The notes: generated by a model from the sequence alone, not told the origin. Shown: positions 53,979 through 63,916, numbered from the stretch's first letter. The stretch: DNA of 64,000 bases from Methylobacterium isbiliense (GCF_022179325.1 NZ_BPQQ01000034.1:1-64000), one strand, 5' to 3'. Numbers and translations are program-made.

Positions 53979-54749
53979 ATGACAAGTCTGAGGGAGAGGC
54001 TGCAGGAGCTCTACGACGGGGACAGCGACCGCGCGCACCGCTTTCGATACGGCCTGCTCGCCTTCGATCTGGCCACCCTCCTGTTCATCGTCGTGTCCTC
54101 GTTCATGCCCCGTCAGCCGGCGGTCGAGGCCGTCGACGTCCTGATCGGCCTCGCGGTGGCGTCCGACTTCCTCTCGCGGCTGGCGATCTGCCCACGGCCG
54201 GCGCGCGAGTTCCTGCGGCCGACGACGTGGGCGGATCTGGCGGCGATCGCCTCGTTCCTGGCCCCGATCGTCGGCGAAGGCGCCGGCTTCCTGCGCATCC
54301 TGCGCACGCTGCGGCTGCTGCGGACCTACCAGCTGCTCGACCGGCTGCGAGTGGACTTTCCGTTCTTCCGCCGCAACGAGGAGGTGATCATCGCGGTGGT
54401 GAACCTCGCGGTGTTCATCTTCGTCATGACGAGCATCGTGTATGCGACCCAGCACCGCTCGAATCCGAACATCGGCAACTACGTCGATGCGCTGTACTTC
54501 ACCGTCACCTCGCTGACGACGACCGGCTACGGCGACGTGACCCTGCAGGGAACGGGAGGCCGCCTGATCTCGGTCGTGGTGATGATCTGCGGCGTCACGC
54601 TGTTCCTGCGCCTCGCCCAGGTCCTGTTCCGGCCCTACAAGGTGCGTTTTCCGTGCCCCACCTGCGGCCTGCAGCGGCACGAGCCGGATGCGGTGCACTG
54701 CAAGGCCTGCGGCACCCTGCTCAACATTCCCGACGAAGGATCGGATTGA
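53979..54749 (+). CDS. Voltage-gated potassium channel-like protein with C-terminal zinc ribbon
   Basis: A 256-residue membrane protein. S1-S4-like helices occupy residues 20-130, including an Arg-rich segment GFLRILRTLRLLRTYQLLDRLRV that resembles a voltage sensor. The pore region near residue 180 reads LYFTVTSLTTTGYGDVTL, the potassium selectivity filter, followed by the last helix. The C-terminal 35 residues form a zinc ribbon (FPCPTCGLQR and VHCKACGTLL). The addition of a zinc-binding tail is unusual and could sense metal or oxidation. ATG at 53979 is chosen because the channel fold begins directly after it. Confidence 0.85.
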   Translation: MTSLRERLQELYDGDSDRAHRFRYGLLAFDLATLLFIVVSSFMPRQPAVEAVDVLIGLAVASDFLSRLAICPRPAREFLRPTTWADLAAIASFLAPIVGEGAGFLRILRTLRLLRTYQLLDRLRVDFPFFRRNEEVIIAVVNLAVFIFVMTSIVYATQHRSNPNIGNYVDALYFTVTSLTTTGYGDVTLQGTGGRLISVVVMICGVTLFLRLAQVLFRPYKVRFPCPTCGLQRHEPDAVHCKACGTLLNIPDEGSD

Positions 54750-54791
54750 TGCCAGCGGCCCAAGATGCTGACGCATCGGGCCGTTGATATA

Positions 54792-54837
54792 TCTCGATTC
54801 TTCGACGCCAGATCAAAGATCTGGCGAAAAATCGAGA
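54792..54837. repeat. Two-part inverted repeat element, less GC-rich
   Basis: An inner perfect stem, CGCCAGATC at 54806-54814 with GATCTGGCG at 54818-54826, is flanked by an outer stem, TCTCGATT at 54792-54799 with AATCGAGA at 54830-54837. It lies between the channel and DUF421 genes, 43 bases after the channel stop. Its AT-rich arms stand out. It may be a terminator or a recombination or protein-binding site. Confidence 0.6.
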
Positions 54838-55001
54838 GCCGAACCAGCGATCATTTCCAATGAGCGCTGGTATGAACCGCTTCGGTCTCGGTGGGGGGTG
54901 CGTCCCTCATCGGATGAGGCCTTGATCCTGCGGCGCCCGACCGCGCGACCGTGGGTCGAACGCGGGGCCGTCCGGGACGGTCGAGCGATGGTGGAGGACC
55001 G

Positions 55002-55529
55002 ATGCCTGACTGGCGAGCCCTGTTCGTGCCGGAGCACTCCCTGCTGGAGATCGCCCTGCGCGGCAGCCTGATGTACCTCATCCTCTTCCTCATCATGCGC
55101 TTCGTCATGCAGCGCCAAGCCGGCGCCGTCAGCCTGGCCGACCTGCTGGTCATCGTGCTGATCGCCGACGTCTCGCAGAACGCGTTCTCGAACGAGTACA
55201 AGTCGCTGACCGAGGGCGTCCTGCTGGTGCTGACGATCGTCGGCTGGAACTACGGCATCGACTGGCTCGCCTTCCGCTCCCCCGCCTTCGAACGCCTCAT
55301 CATGCCGAAGCGGCTGCCCCTCGTGGTGGACGGGCGCATCTGCTGGCGGAACATGCGCCGCCAGATGATCACGCATGCCGAGCTGATGAGTCAGCTTCGC
55401 CAGCAGGGGATCGACGACCCGGGTCACGTGCGGCTTGCCTCGCTGGAGGGCGACGGCAGCATCAGCGTCATCCGTCGGGACGATGCGGACACCGGACCCA
55501 AGCCGGACGATCGCCGGGAACCGGCCTGA
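55002..55529 (+). CDS. DUF421 (YetF-like) membrane protein
   Basis: A 175-residue protein with three N-terminal membrane helices (LRGSLMYLILFLIMRFVMQ, VSLADLLVIVLIADVSQNAF, TEGVLLVLTIVGWNYGIDWLAF) and a soluble DUF421 domain (PLVVDGRICWRNMRRQMITHAELMSQLRQQGIDD). DUF421 proteins are often stress-induced and spore- or envelope-linked, with unknown activity. ATG at 55002 follows a GTGGAGGA ribosome site. The adjacent channel gene and this one form a small membrane-protein pair, separated by the two-part inverted repeat. Confidence 0.88.
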   Translation: MPDWRALFVPEHSLLEIALRGSLMYLILFLIMRFVMQRQAGAVSLADLLVIVLIADVSQNAFSNEYKSLTEGVLLVLTIVGWNYGIDWLAFRSPAFERLIMPKRLPLVVDGRICWRNMRRQMITHAELMSQLRQQGIDDPGHVRLASLEGDGSISVIRRDDADTGPKPDDRREPA

Positions 55530-55678
55530 CGCGACGCGCCCCTCCAAGGGGACAGCGCGCGGACGATGAGCGAACGGGCCGAGGCCCTTGCGCCGAAGCC
55601 CTTGCGCCGGGGGCGGCGCGGAACCCCGCCCCGGCAAGCCCGGTTGAGCGTGGTCTCCTGTCCCGCACGCGGCGCGCG

Positions 55679-56497
55679 ATGACCTCACCGTCCCCCCTGA
55701 GACTGCCGCAGATCGACGCGAAGGCCGCGCCGACGCTCAAGCACCCGGCGGCGGAGCCGTTCTACGTCGAGGCGATCGGCCAGCTCGCGGCCTCCGGCAT
55801 CCCCTTCCTGCTCGCCGGCACCTATGCGGTGAGCGCCTATACGGGGATCGTGCGCGAGACCAAGGACCTCGATGTCTTCTGCAAGGCGGGCGACTACCCG
55901 CGCATCCTCGCCCATTTCCAGGACCTCGGCTACGCGGTGGCGATCGAGGACGACCGCTGGCTCGGCAAGGTCCTCAAGGGCGACCATTTCTTCGACGTGA
56001 TCTTCGCCTCGCCGAGCGGCGCCACGCCAGTGACGGAGGCGTGGTTCGCCCATGCGCGCCAGCTCGACCTGTTCGGCACCACCGTGCGCATCATCGGCCC
56101 GACCGAACTCGTCTGGTCGAAATCCTTCATCCAGCTCCGCCACCGCTACGACGGGGCCGACGTGGCGCACACGATCCTGCGCGCCCACGAGCAGATCGAC
56201 TGGGCGCGGCTGCTCGCCTACATGGAACAGCACTGGGAGCTGCTGCTCACGCACCTTCTCAATTTCCGCTGGATCTATCCGACCGAGCGGGACGTGGTGC
56301 CGGCGTGGCTCCTCGACGAGTTGCTCGACCGCCTCGACAAGCAGCGGCGCCTGCCCCCGCCGCAGATGAAGATCTGCCGCGGCCGGATGCTCTCGCGCAT
56401 CGATTACGAGATCGACGTCAAGGACTGGGGCTATGCCGACCTCGGGGGCGAGGGCGGCTGGCGCGACGAGACGGAAGGACCCGACCGCGATGGCTGA
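55679..56497 (+). CDS. Nucleotidyltransferase-fold protein
   Basis: A 272-residue protein with the minimal nucleotidyltransferase core: FLLAGTYAVSAYTG, then RETKDLDVFCKAGD, where the D.D pair would bind metal. GDHFFDVIFASPSG provides a possible third acidic residue, and IIGPTELVWSKSFI follows. The C-terminal 100 residues are helical with LLLTHLLNFRWIYPTERDVVPAWLLDELLDRLD. This type is often annotated as a nucleotidyltransferase family protein without known substrate. Its end overlaps the following phosphoesterase gene by eight bases. Confidence 0.72.
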   Translation: MTSPSPLRLPQIDAKAAPTLKHPAAEPFYVEAIGQLAASGIPFLLAGTYAVSAYTGIVRETKDLDVFCKAGDYPRILAHFQDLGYAVAIEDDRWLGKVLKGDHFFDVIFASPSGATPVTEAWFAHARQLDLFGTTVRIIGPTELVWSKSFIQLRHRYDGADVAHTILRAHEQIDWARLLAYMEQHWELLLTHLLNFRWIYPTERDVVPAWLLDELLDRLDKQRRLPPPQMKICRGRMLSRIDYEIDVKDWGYADLGGEGGWRDETEGPDRDG

Positions 56498-57212
56498 CCG
56501 CACCGGACCGCTCAAGGTCGCGGCCCTCGGCGACCTGCACGTGAAGCAGGACGCACCGGCCTCCCACCGCGACCTGTTCGGCGAGATCTCGCGCGAGGCG
56601 GACGTGCTCGTGCTGGCGGGCGACCTCACCGATCTCGGCCTGCCGCGCGAGGCCGAGATCCTGGCCGAGGACCTGCGGGCCTGCGCGATCCCGGTCGTCG
56701 CCGTGCTCGGCAACCACGACTACGAATCGGACGCGCAGGACGAGGTCTGCCGCATCCTGCGCCAGGCGGGCGTGCGGCTCCTCGACGGCCAGTCGGTGGA
56801 GATCGAGGGCGTCGGCTTCGTCGGCGTGAAGGGCTTCGTCGGCGGCTTCGGGCGCTTCACCCTCGGCTCCTTCGGCGAGCCCGCCATCAAGGCACTGGTG
56901 GCCGAGAGCGTGCGCGAGGCAATGCGCCTGGAGAACGCCATGCGGCAGGTGGCGAGCCGGCGCGCCATGGTGGTGCTGCACTACGCGCCGATCGCCGAGA
57001 CGGTGGCGGGCGAGCCGCCGGAGATCTTCCCCTTCCTCGGCTCCTCGCGCCTCGCCGAGATCATCGACCGCTTCGAGGTCAGCGCCGTCGTGCACGGCCA
57101 CGCCCATCGCGGGGCCTACGAGGGCCGCACGCCCGGCGGGGCGCGGGTCTACAACGTCGCCAAGCACATCCCGAAGCCGAACGGGAAGCCCTACGCGATC
57201 CTGGAGATCTGA
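56490..57212 (+). CDS. Calcineurin-like metallophosphoesterase
   Basis: A 240-residue cytoplasmic phosphoesterase with the full metal-site series: AALGDLHVKQD, VLVLAGDLTDLGLP, VAVLGNHDYESD, MVVLHYAPI and AVVHGHAHRGAYEG. Substrate is unknown. ATG at 56490 lies inside the end of the nucleotidyltransferase-fold gene, so the two are translationally coupled. A nucleotidyl-transfer enzyme and a phosphoesterase encoded together suggest that one adds and the other removes the same phosphate-linked modification. Confidence 0.88.
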   Translation: MADRTGPLKVAALGDLHVKQDAPASHRDLFGEISREADVLVLAGDLTDLGLPREAEILAEDLRACAIPVVAVLGNHDYESDAQDEVCRILRQAGVRLLDGQSVEIEGVGFVGVKGFVGGFGRFTLGSFGEPAIKALVAESVREAMRLENAMRQVASRRAMVVLHYAPIAETVAGEPPEIFPFLGSSRLAEIIDRFEVSAVVHGHAHRGAYEGRTPGGARVYNVAKHIPKPNGKPYAILEI

Positions 57213-57238
57213 CGCGGGGGCTCGGCGGCAAGCGCCCC

Positions 57239-58348
57239 TCAGCCGTCGCGCGGCCCGCCCCACGCCGCCACGGCCTCGGCCAGGGAAGCGACCGGCGCCG
57301 GGGTGCCGATCGCGGCCGGCGTGCGCGAGAAGCGAGGCGCAGGGGCGGGCTGCACCGTGCCGTCATGGGTCACGAAGGTGCCGCGCGCGGCGAGATGCGG
57401 GTGGCTTGGCGCCTCCGACAGGGTGAGGACGGGCGCGACGCAGGCGTCGCTGCCCTCCAGAAGCCGGCACCATTCGTCCCGCGTCCGCGTCAGGAACAGG
57501 GCTTCGAGCCTGCGGTGCAGGGCGGGCCAGCGCGCCGGGTCGTCGCGCTCCAGGCAGTCCGGCTCCTCCGCGAGGCCGACGAGGGCGAGGAAGCGGGCGT
57601 AGAAGTGCGGCTCCAGCGGACCGAGCGCGACGTGGCCGCCGTCGGCGCACGCATAGGTGCGGTACCAGGGGGTGCCGCCGTCGAGGAGATTGGCGGCGCG
57701 CCCGTCCCGCCAGCGGCCCTGGGCGGTCAGATCGCAGAACATCGCCATCAGCGAGGCGGCCCCGTCGCAGACCGCGCAATCGACCACCTGCCCCTCGCCC
57801 GTCCGCCGGGCCGAGAGCAGCGCGGCGAGCAGACCCATCGCGAGGTAGAGCGAGCCGCCGCCGTAATCGCCGACGAGGTTGAGGGGCGGCACCGGCTGCG
57901 CCGCGGGTCCGATCGCCGCGAGCGCCCCCGTGAGGGCGATGTAGGTGATGTCGTGCCCGGCCGCCTTGGCGAGCGGGCCGGTCTGGCCCCATCCGGTCAT
58001 GCGGCCGTAGACGAGCCGCGGGTTGCGCGCCAGCACCGCGTCGGGGCCGAGCCCGAGCCGCTCCATCACGCCGGGGCGAAAACCCTCGATCAGCGCGTCG
58101 GCCCCCGCCAGGAGATCGAGGACGGCCGCAACGTCGGCCGGGTTCTTCAGGTCCGCCGTCACGCTGGCCCGTCCCCTCGCCACCACCGTGCGGGAATACG
58201 GGTCGGCCCCGCCGGGACGGTCGAGCCGGATCACCTCCGCGCCGAGATCCGCCAGCAGCATCGCCGCGAAGGGACCGGGGCCGATCCCGGCGAACTCGAC
58301 GATGCGGACGCCCGCGAGCGGGCCGCGGGCGGCGGTTTCACGGTGCAT
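57239..58348 (-). CDS. Alpha-methylacyl-CoA racemase-like CoA-transferase (CaiB/BaiF family)
   Basis: A 369-residue family III CoA-transferase relative. It has [62 protein letters not shown] and [37 protein letters not shown]. The His in AGHD and the Asp in VGDYGGG match the proton-exchange pair of alpha-methylacyl-CoA racemase, which inverts 2-methyl branched acyl-CoAs before beta-oxidation. It converges on the phosphoesterase gene and is followed upstream by a kinase on the same strand. It is clearly a different subfamily from the CoA-transferase at 2077. Confidence 0.88.
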   Translation of the reverse strand: MHRETAARGPLAGVRIVEFAGIGPGPFAAMLLADLGAEVIRLDRPGGADPYSRTVVARGRASVTADLKNPADVAAVLDLLAGADALIEGFRPGVMERLGLGPDAVLARNPRLVYGRMTGWGQTGPLAKAAGHDITYIALTGALAAIGPAAQPVPPLNLVGDYGGGSLYLAMGLLAALLSARRTGEGQVVDCAVCDGAASLMAMFCDLTAQGRWRDGRAANLLDGGTPWYRTYACADGGHVALGPLEPHFYARFLALVGLAEEPDCLERDDPARWPALHRRLEALFLTRTRDEWCRLLEGSDACVAPVLTLSEAPSHPHLAARGTFVTHDGTVQPAPAPRFSRTPAAIGTPAPVASLAEAVAAWGGPRDG

Positions 58349-58450
58349 GCCGGTGTCCTCTCGTCGCCCGCTCCGGTTGCGTGTGGCGACGGGCTCGCGA
58401 AGAGCGCATGCCAGATCACGGCCTCCCGATCCAGCGGCGGGGGCGGCGCC

Positions 58451-59614
58451 TCAGGCGAGAGCCGGCAGGTCGAGGGCGAAGCGGCTGCCGCGGTCCTGCC
58501 GCGCCTCGGCGGCCTCGACCCGCAGGGTGCCGCCGATCTGGCGGGCCATGCCGCGGATCACCCGCATCCCCAGGCTCCGGCGCGCCGCGCCCGAAAGGTC
58601 GAAGTCCGGCGGCAGGCCGACGCCGTCATCCGCCACGATGAGCGACAGGCCCCCGTCCGGCCGCGCCCGCGTCTCGACCCGGATCTCGCCGCCCCCGCCC
58701 GGATAGGCGTGCTTGATCGCGTTGGTGACGAGTTCGTTGACGAACAGCCCGAGCGGGATGGCGAGGTCGGCCGGCATCGTCAGGTGGTCGATCCGGCAGC
58801 GGATGGCGTGGGCCGGGGCGCTCTCGGCCAGGCGTTCCACCAGGGTCGTCAGGAACGGGGCGATGTCGATCGCCGCGAGGTTGGGCTGCTGCCAGAGCTG
58901 GTCGTGGACCTGCGCCACCGCCGCCACCCGGGTCTGCGCGTCGGCGAGCGCGCGCCGCACGTCCTCGTTGTCGGTCGACCGGCCCTGCAGCGTGAGCAGG
59001 CTCGCCACCACCGCGAGGCTGTTCTTCACCCGGTGGCTCATCTCGCGGGTGAGCAGGTCCTGCCGCTCCAGGGCGGCCTGCACCCGCGCCTCCCCGCGCT
59101 GGCGCTCGATGGCGCCGCCGAGCAGGTTGGCGAACCCCTGCATGAAGGCGATGTCGGCCGGGTCGAACTGGCCCTCGCGGGTGTCGTCCACCTCCAGCAC
59201 GCCGAAATCACCCTCGCGGTTGCGGATGATGACGTTGACGGCCCGCCGCACCCCGTGGTCGGCCATGAGCTGCGGCGTGCGGAAGCGCTGCTCGTTCTCG
59301 AGATGGTTCGAGATCACGGGCTGCCCGGTCTTGAGGGCGAAGCCGGCGGGCGAGGCGAGGTCGGCGCCGACCACCGCCTGCCCGACCACGTCCGGCCCCC
59401 AGCCGACGCCCGCCACGACGAGCAGCAGGTCCTGGTCGCGCTTGTACTCCAGGGCCTTGCAGAACTGCGCGCCCATGCCCTCGGCGCAGAGTTCGGTCGC
59501 GCGCTGCAGGAGCCGGCCGAAATCCTCCGCCCGCAGCGCCTCGACGCCGAAAGCGGACAAAATCGACTGCTGCCGAAGCCTGTAGTCAAGCTCCGAGCGG
59601 CTCAGTTCGCTCAT
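58451..59614 (-). CDS. GAF-domain sensor histidine kinase (HisKA_2 type)
   Basis: A 387-residue cytoplasmic kinase. A GAF domain fills residues about 25-170 (LLQRATELCAEGMGAQFCKALEY, VNVIIRNREGDFGVLEVDDTREGQF). The dimerisation and phosphorylation helix has EMSHRVKNSLAVVASLLTLQ near residue 195, with His as the phosphate acceptor. The ATPase domain has VNELVTNAIKHAYPGG, IVADDGVGLPPDFD and SLGMRVIRGMARQIGG. The HisKA_2 arrangement is common in alphaproteobacterial stress and light/redox signalling, where such kinases may feed PhyR-type regulators. No response regulator is adjacent. Confidence 0.9.
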   Translation of the reverse strand: MSELSRSELDYRLRQQSILSAFGVEALRAEDFGRLLQRATELCAEGMGAQFCKALEYKRDQDLLLVVAGVGWGPDVVGQAVVGADLASPAGFALKTGQPVISNHLENEQRFRTPQLMADHGVRRAVNVIIRNREGDFGVLEVDDTREGQFDPADIAFMQGFANLLGGAIERQRGEARVQAALERQDLLTREMSHRVKNSLAVVASLLTLQGRSTDNEDVRRALADAQTRVAAVAQVHDQLWQQPNLAAIDIAPFLTTLVERLAESAPAHAIRCRIDHLTMPADLAIPLGLFVNELVTNAIKHAYPGGGGEIRVETRARPDGGLSLIVADDGVGLPPDFDLSGAARRSLGMRVIRGMARQIGGTLRVEAAEARQDRGSRFALDLPALA

Positions 59615-59691
59615 CGTGGGTCATTTCCGTCAGGTCAGGTCGGCCTCCTGCCCCATAAACCACCGATCCGGCGAATCAAGCGCCGCGCCGG

Positions 59692-60678
59692 TCAGCGTCC
59701 CCGCGCCGCGGCCCGGGTGCTGGCGAGCAGCATCAGCCCGGCGGCCCCGGCCGCGACCCCGAGCGTGCTCAGGGTGCGGGCCGAGGGCAGGCCCTTGCGG
59801 GCGCGCCAGCCGCCGCTCGCGCGCGGCCGCTCCACCACCGGCGCGCGCAGGGCGCCGTGCGTCACCGGCGCCGGATGCGCCCGGTCGAGGGCGCGGTGGA
59901 TCGCCACGCCCATGAGGTGCTCGGTCGGTCCCGGGGCGAGCGCGTAGGCGGCCTGCGCGAGGCGCGCGGGCCAGCCCACCGCCACCTCGTCGTGCGGGTG
60001 GCGGGCGAGATGCACGAAGGTCTCGGCCACGTCCTCGGGGGCGTAGACCAGCGGCCCGGTGTCGATGGCGCGGCCCGACACATTGGCCCCGTGCTCCAGC
60101 CCCGGCGTGTCGATCATGGCCGGGAAGACCGAGCAGACGTGGATGTGCGGGTGGCGGCGCAGTTCCTGGCGCAGGCTCGCGGTGAAGCCGCGCAGGCCGA
60201 ACTTGCTCGCCGTGTAGGCCGCCGCGAAGGGCGCGGGCGCCCAGCCGCCGAGCGAGATGTTGGTGATGAGCGTGCCGTGCCCCTGGCGCAGGAAGGTCGG
60301 CAGCACCGCGTAGGCGCCGTACATCCCGCCGAGCAGGTTCACCGCGACGGTGATGCGGTGCAGGTCGAGGGGCGCGTCCTGGAACGGGCCGAACACGCCG
60401 GTGCCGGCATTGTTGATCCAGACATCGATCCCCCCGAAGGCGTCGTTCGCCGCCCGGGCCAGGGCCTCGACGGCGGCCGGATCGGTCACGTCGGTCGGCA
60501 CCGCCGCGGCGTTCCCGCCCAGCGACCGGCACTCGCGGGCGAGATCCTCCAGGGCCTCGCGGCGGCGCGCGGCGAGGATCACGCGGGCGCCCCGCCGGGC
60601 GAAGGCGAGCGCCGTCGCCCGGCCGATGCCGCTCGATGCGCCGGTGATCACCACGGCGGCGTGGCGCAGGTCGGTCAT
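59692..60678 (-). CDS. Short-chain dehydrogenase/reductase with C-terminal membrane tail
   Basis: A 328-residue classical SDR. It has VVITGASSGIGRATALAFA (NADP site), VWINNAGTGVFGPF, ITNISLGGWAPAPFAAAYTASKFGLRGFT (Ser, Tyr and Lys of the active site) and VFPAMIDTPG. The last 70 residues extend beyond the usual fold and end with one hydrophobic segment (STLGVAAGAAGLMLLAS), probably anchoring the enzyme to the membrane. ATG at 60678 follows GGAGG. Substrate is not evident from neighbours. Confidence 0.87.
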   Translation of the reverse strand: MTDLRHAAVVITGASSGIGRATALAFARRGARVILAARRREALEDLARECRSLGGNAAAVPTDVTDPAAVEALARAANDAFGGIDVWINNAGTGVFGPFQDAPLDLHRITVAVNLLGGMYGAYAVLPTFLRQGHGTLITNISLGGWAPAPFAAAYTASKFGLRGFTASLRQELRRHPHIHVCSVFPAMIDTPGLEHGANVSGRAIDTGPLVYAPEDVAETFVHLARHPHDEVAVGWPARLAQAAYALAPGPTEHLMGVAIHRALDRAHPAPVTHGALRAPVVERPRASGGWRARKGLPSARTLSTLGVAAGAAGLMLLASTRAAARGR

Positions 60679-60758
60679 GCGGGCCTCCGTCGGTCTCGGG
60701 ACGCAACCCCCCTGCCGCGGCCGAAGTTCCGGGACGCGATCCCGCGCGCCGCGGGTCG

Positions 60759-61516
60759 TCAGGTCTTCAGCCGGTAGCCGGTGCGGAACATCCAGGTGAC
60801 GAGGCCGAGGCAGATCAGGAGGAAGAGGAAGGCCATCGCGAGGCTCACGCCCACCGCGACGTCGCCCTGGCCGTAGAAGCTCCAGCGGAAGCCGCTGACG
60901 AGGTAGACCACCGGGTTGAGCAGGCTGATCGCCCGCCACACCGGGGGCAGCATGTCGATGGAGTAGAAGCTGCCGCCCAGGAAGGTGAGCGGCGTCACGA
61001 TGAGGAGCGGGACGAGCTGCAGCTTCTCGAACCCGTCGGCCCACAGGCCGATGACGAAGCCGAACAGGCTGAAGGTGACGGCGGTGAGGACGAGAAAGAG
61101 CGCCATCCAGAGCGGGTGCTCGATGCGCAGCGGCACGAACAGCGCGGCGGTCGCCAGGATGACGAGCCCGAGGACGATCGACTTCGAGGCCGCCGCGCCG
61201 ACATAGCCGATCACGATCTCGACCGGCGAGATCGGCGCCGAGAGGATCTCGTAGATCGTGCCGGAGAAGCGCGGGAAGTAGATGCCGAACGAGGCGTTGG
61301 CGATGCTCTGCGTGAGGAGCGAGAGCATGATCAGCCCCGGCACGATGAAGGCGCCGTAGGGCACGCCCTCCACGACCGTCAGCCGGGAGCCGATGGCCGC
61401 GCCGAAGACCACGAAGTAGAGCGAGGTCGAGATCACCGGGGCGACGAGGCTCTGCAGCAGCGTGCGCCACGCGCGGGCCATCTCGAACAGGTAGATGGCG
61501 CGGACCGCCGGCCAGT

Positions 61517-61520
<4 letters not shown>
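60759..61520 (-). CDS. ABC-2 type permease (YadH/NodJ-like)
   Basis: A 253-residue membrane protein with six helices. It shows the ABC-2 layout: [91 protein letters not shown]. The start overlaps the stop of the ATPase gene upstream by four bases. Together with that gene it forms a YadGH-type exporter, usually of a lipid or polysaccharide component, substrate unknown. Confidence 0.9.
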
Positions 61521-62443
<923 letters not shown>

Positions 62444-62575
62444 CGCTCCGACGGGGCTGAGGGGATCGGGCGCCGCATCTAGCACATCGCGGTGCGCGCG
62501 GAACGGCCGGGCCGGCCGGTCGGTGCGCTCCCGCACACGCTCCTTACTCACAGGTGCGGTCTCACAGGTGCGGTC

Positions 62576-62935
62576 TCACAGGTGGATGACGCCGAGCCGG
62601 GCCGCATGGGCGACCGCGTCGGTGCGGCCGGTGGCGTCGAGCTTGTCGAGGAGCGAGCCGACATGGAACTTCGCGGTGTGGACCGAGATGCCGAGCCGGT
62701 GTGCGATCGCCTTGTTGGAGGCGCCCTCGGCGAGGAGGGCCAGCACCTCGGCCTCCCGGGGCGTGAGCCCGGGCTCGGCCCCGCGGGCGCCGGCCGGCCC
62801 GGTGAGGATCGCGTCGGCGGCCTCGCCCGGCCGCACCAGCACCAGGCCCGGCACGCCGGCGAGGAGCGCGGCGAGCCGGTCGGCGAGGTCGGGCTCGGCG
62901 ACGTCGAGGGCGATCAGCAGCGGGCCGGCGCTCAC
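62576..62935 (-). CDS. Short LuxR-type transcriptional regulator with reduced receiver-like N-terminus
   Basis: A 119-residue protein. The C-terminal 65 residues are a LuxR/FixJ helix-turn-helix (GLTPREAEVLALLAEGASNKAIAHRLGISVHTAKFHVGSLLDKL). The N-terminal 50 residues (PLLIALDVAEPDLADRLAALLAGVPGLVLV) look like the first beta-alpha-beta unit of a receiver and lack a complete phosphorylation site. It starts with GTG overlapping the stop of the pseudo-protease gene (GTGA), so the two are coupled and probably act together, with the protease-like protein as a possible sensor or scaffold. Confidence 0.85.
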   Translation of the reverse strand: MSAGPLLIALDVAEPDLADRLAALLAGVPGLVLVRPGEAADAILTGPAGARGAEPGLTPREAEVLALLAEGASNKAIAHRLGISVHTAKFHVGSLLDKLDATGRTDAVAHAARLGVIHL

Positions 62936-63819
62936 GGCCTCTCGCCGATGGTCAGGGCCGCCTCGTGCGGGCTGCCGCCCCGCGACAGGGCGAGCGTCAC
63001 GACCGTGCCGACGCTGCCGGGGCCGAGCAGGCCCTGGAGCGCCTGGAGGCCGCGCACCGGCTCGCCGTTCCAGGCGAGGATGACGTCGCCCTGGCGCAGG
63101 TCCGCCCGTGCGCCGGGGCCGCCGGGCTCCACGCTCATCACCATGAGGCCGGTGCCGCGATCCTCGCGCCGCACCGCCTGGAGGCCGAGGCCGAGATAGC
63201 CGAGGGGCACGCGGCCGCGCGCGTCGAGGACGGGGGCGACCCGCGCCACCGTGGCGGCCGGGATGACGAGGACGCGCCGGCGCGGGCCGAACACCGCCAT
63301 GCCGATCACCCGACCGGACGGATCGAGGGCAAGCCCCCCTTCCGCCGAGCGGCGGAGCGCCAGGTCGAGGTCGATGCGCGCGTCGATCTCGCCGCCGCGC
63401 AGGCTGCGCCACGGCCCCGAGACCCGCGAGACGAGGCCCAGCGCGGCGGTCGGGGCACCGTCGGACCGCCCCACCGCGACCGCGAGCGCGCCGGCCGCGA
63501 CGGTTCCCAGCGCCAGGGGCGCGGCCGGCAGGTCGCTGCGGGCGACACGCAGGAGCGCGATGTCGGTCGAGGGATCGCGGCCCGCGAGCGTGGCGGGCAG
63601 GCTCGCGCCGTCCGCGGTCTCGACCGTGATCTCGCCCTCCTCGGCGAGCGCCTCGTCGGCGGTGACGACGAGACCGGGGCGCCAGACGAAGCCGCTGGCC
63701 CGGCGGCGGTGCGAGCGGACCGCGACCACGCTCGGCGCCGCGCGGGCGACGAGGCCGGCGAGGTCCTGGGAGAAGGCCTGCAGGGGCGAGCCCTGGATCG
63801 GGGAGGCGGGATCGGACAT
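62932..63819 (-). CDS. Degenerate HtrA-like (S1C) protein with PDZ domain
   Basis: A 295-residue protein with the trypsin-like fold followed by a PDZ domain (LGLGLQAVRREDRGTGLMVMSVEPGGPGARADLRQGDVILAWNGEPV). The usual catalytic His (TNxHV) is replaced in LVVTADEAL. The Asp of DPSTDIALLRV is kept, and the nucleophile motif GNSGG reads AEGGLAL, with Glu for Ser. Protease activity is therefore unlikely. ATG at 63819 is chosen because the extension upstream is short. It has no signal peptide, so it acts in the cytoplasm, and its stop overlaps the LuxR-type gene. Confidence 0.82.
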   Translation of the reverse strand: MSDPASPIQGSPLQAFSQDLAGLVARAAPSVVAVRSHRRRASGFVWRPGLVVTADEALAEEGEITVETADGASLPATLAGRDPSTDIALLRVARSDLPAAPLALGTVAAGALAVAVGRSDGAPTAALGLVSRVSGPWRSLRGGEIDARIDLDLALRRSAEGGLALDPSGRVIGMAVFGPRRRVLVIPAATVARVAPVLDARGRVPLGYLGLGLQAVRREDRGTGLMVMSVEPGGPGARADLRQGDVILAWNGEPVRGLQALQGLLGPGSVGTVVTLALSRGGSPHEAALTIGERP

Positions 63820-63872
63820 GGCGAGGGCTCCTGCGAGGCCCCCGAGTATGGGGAGTCCGGCCCGCCCCCACA

Positions 63873-63916
63873 CCTGCCCGATCGGGCAGGCGGGTCGGGC
63901 AGGCGGGTCGGGCAGG
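63873..63916. repeat. 18-base palindrome and 13-base tandem repeat
   Basis: CCTGCCCGATCGGGCAGG at 63873-63890 is a perfect palindrome. The 13-base unit TCGGGCAGGCGGG repeats at 63882-63894 and 63895-63907 with a partial third copy to 63916. The block lies between the pseudo-protease gene and the partial gene at the right edge. Confidence 0.75.
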
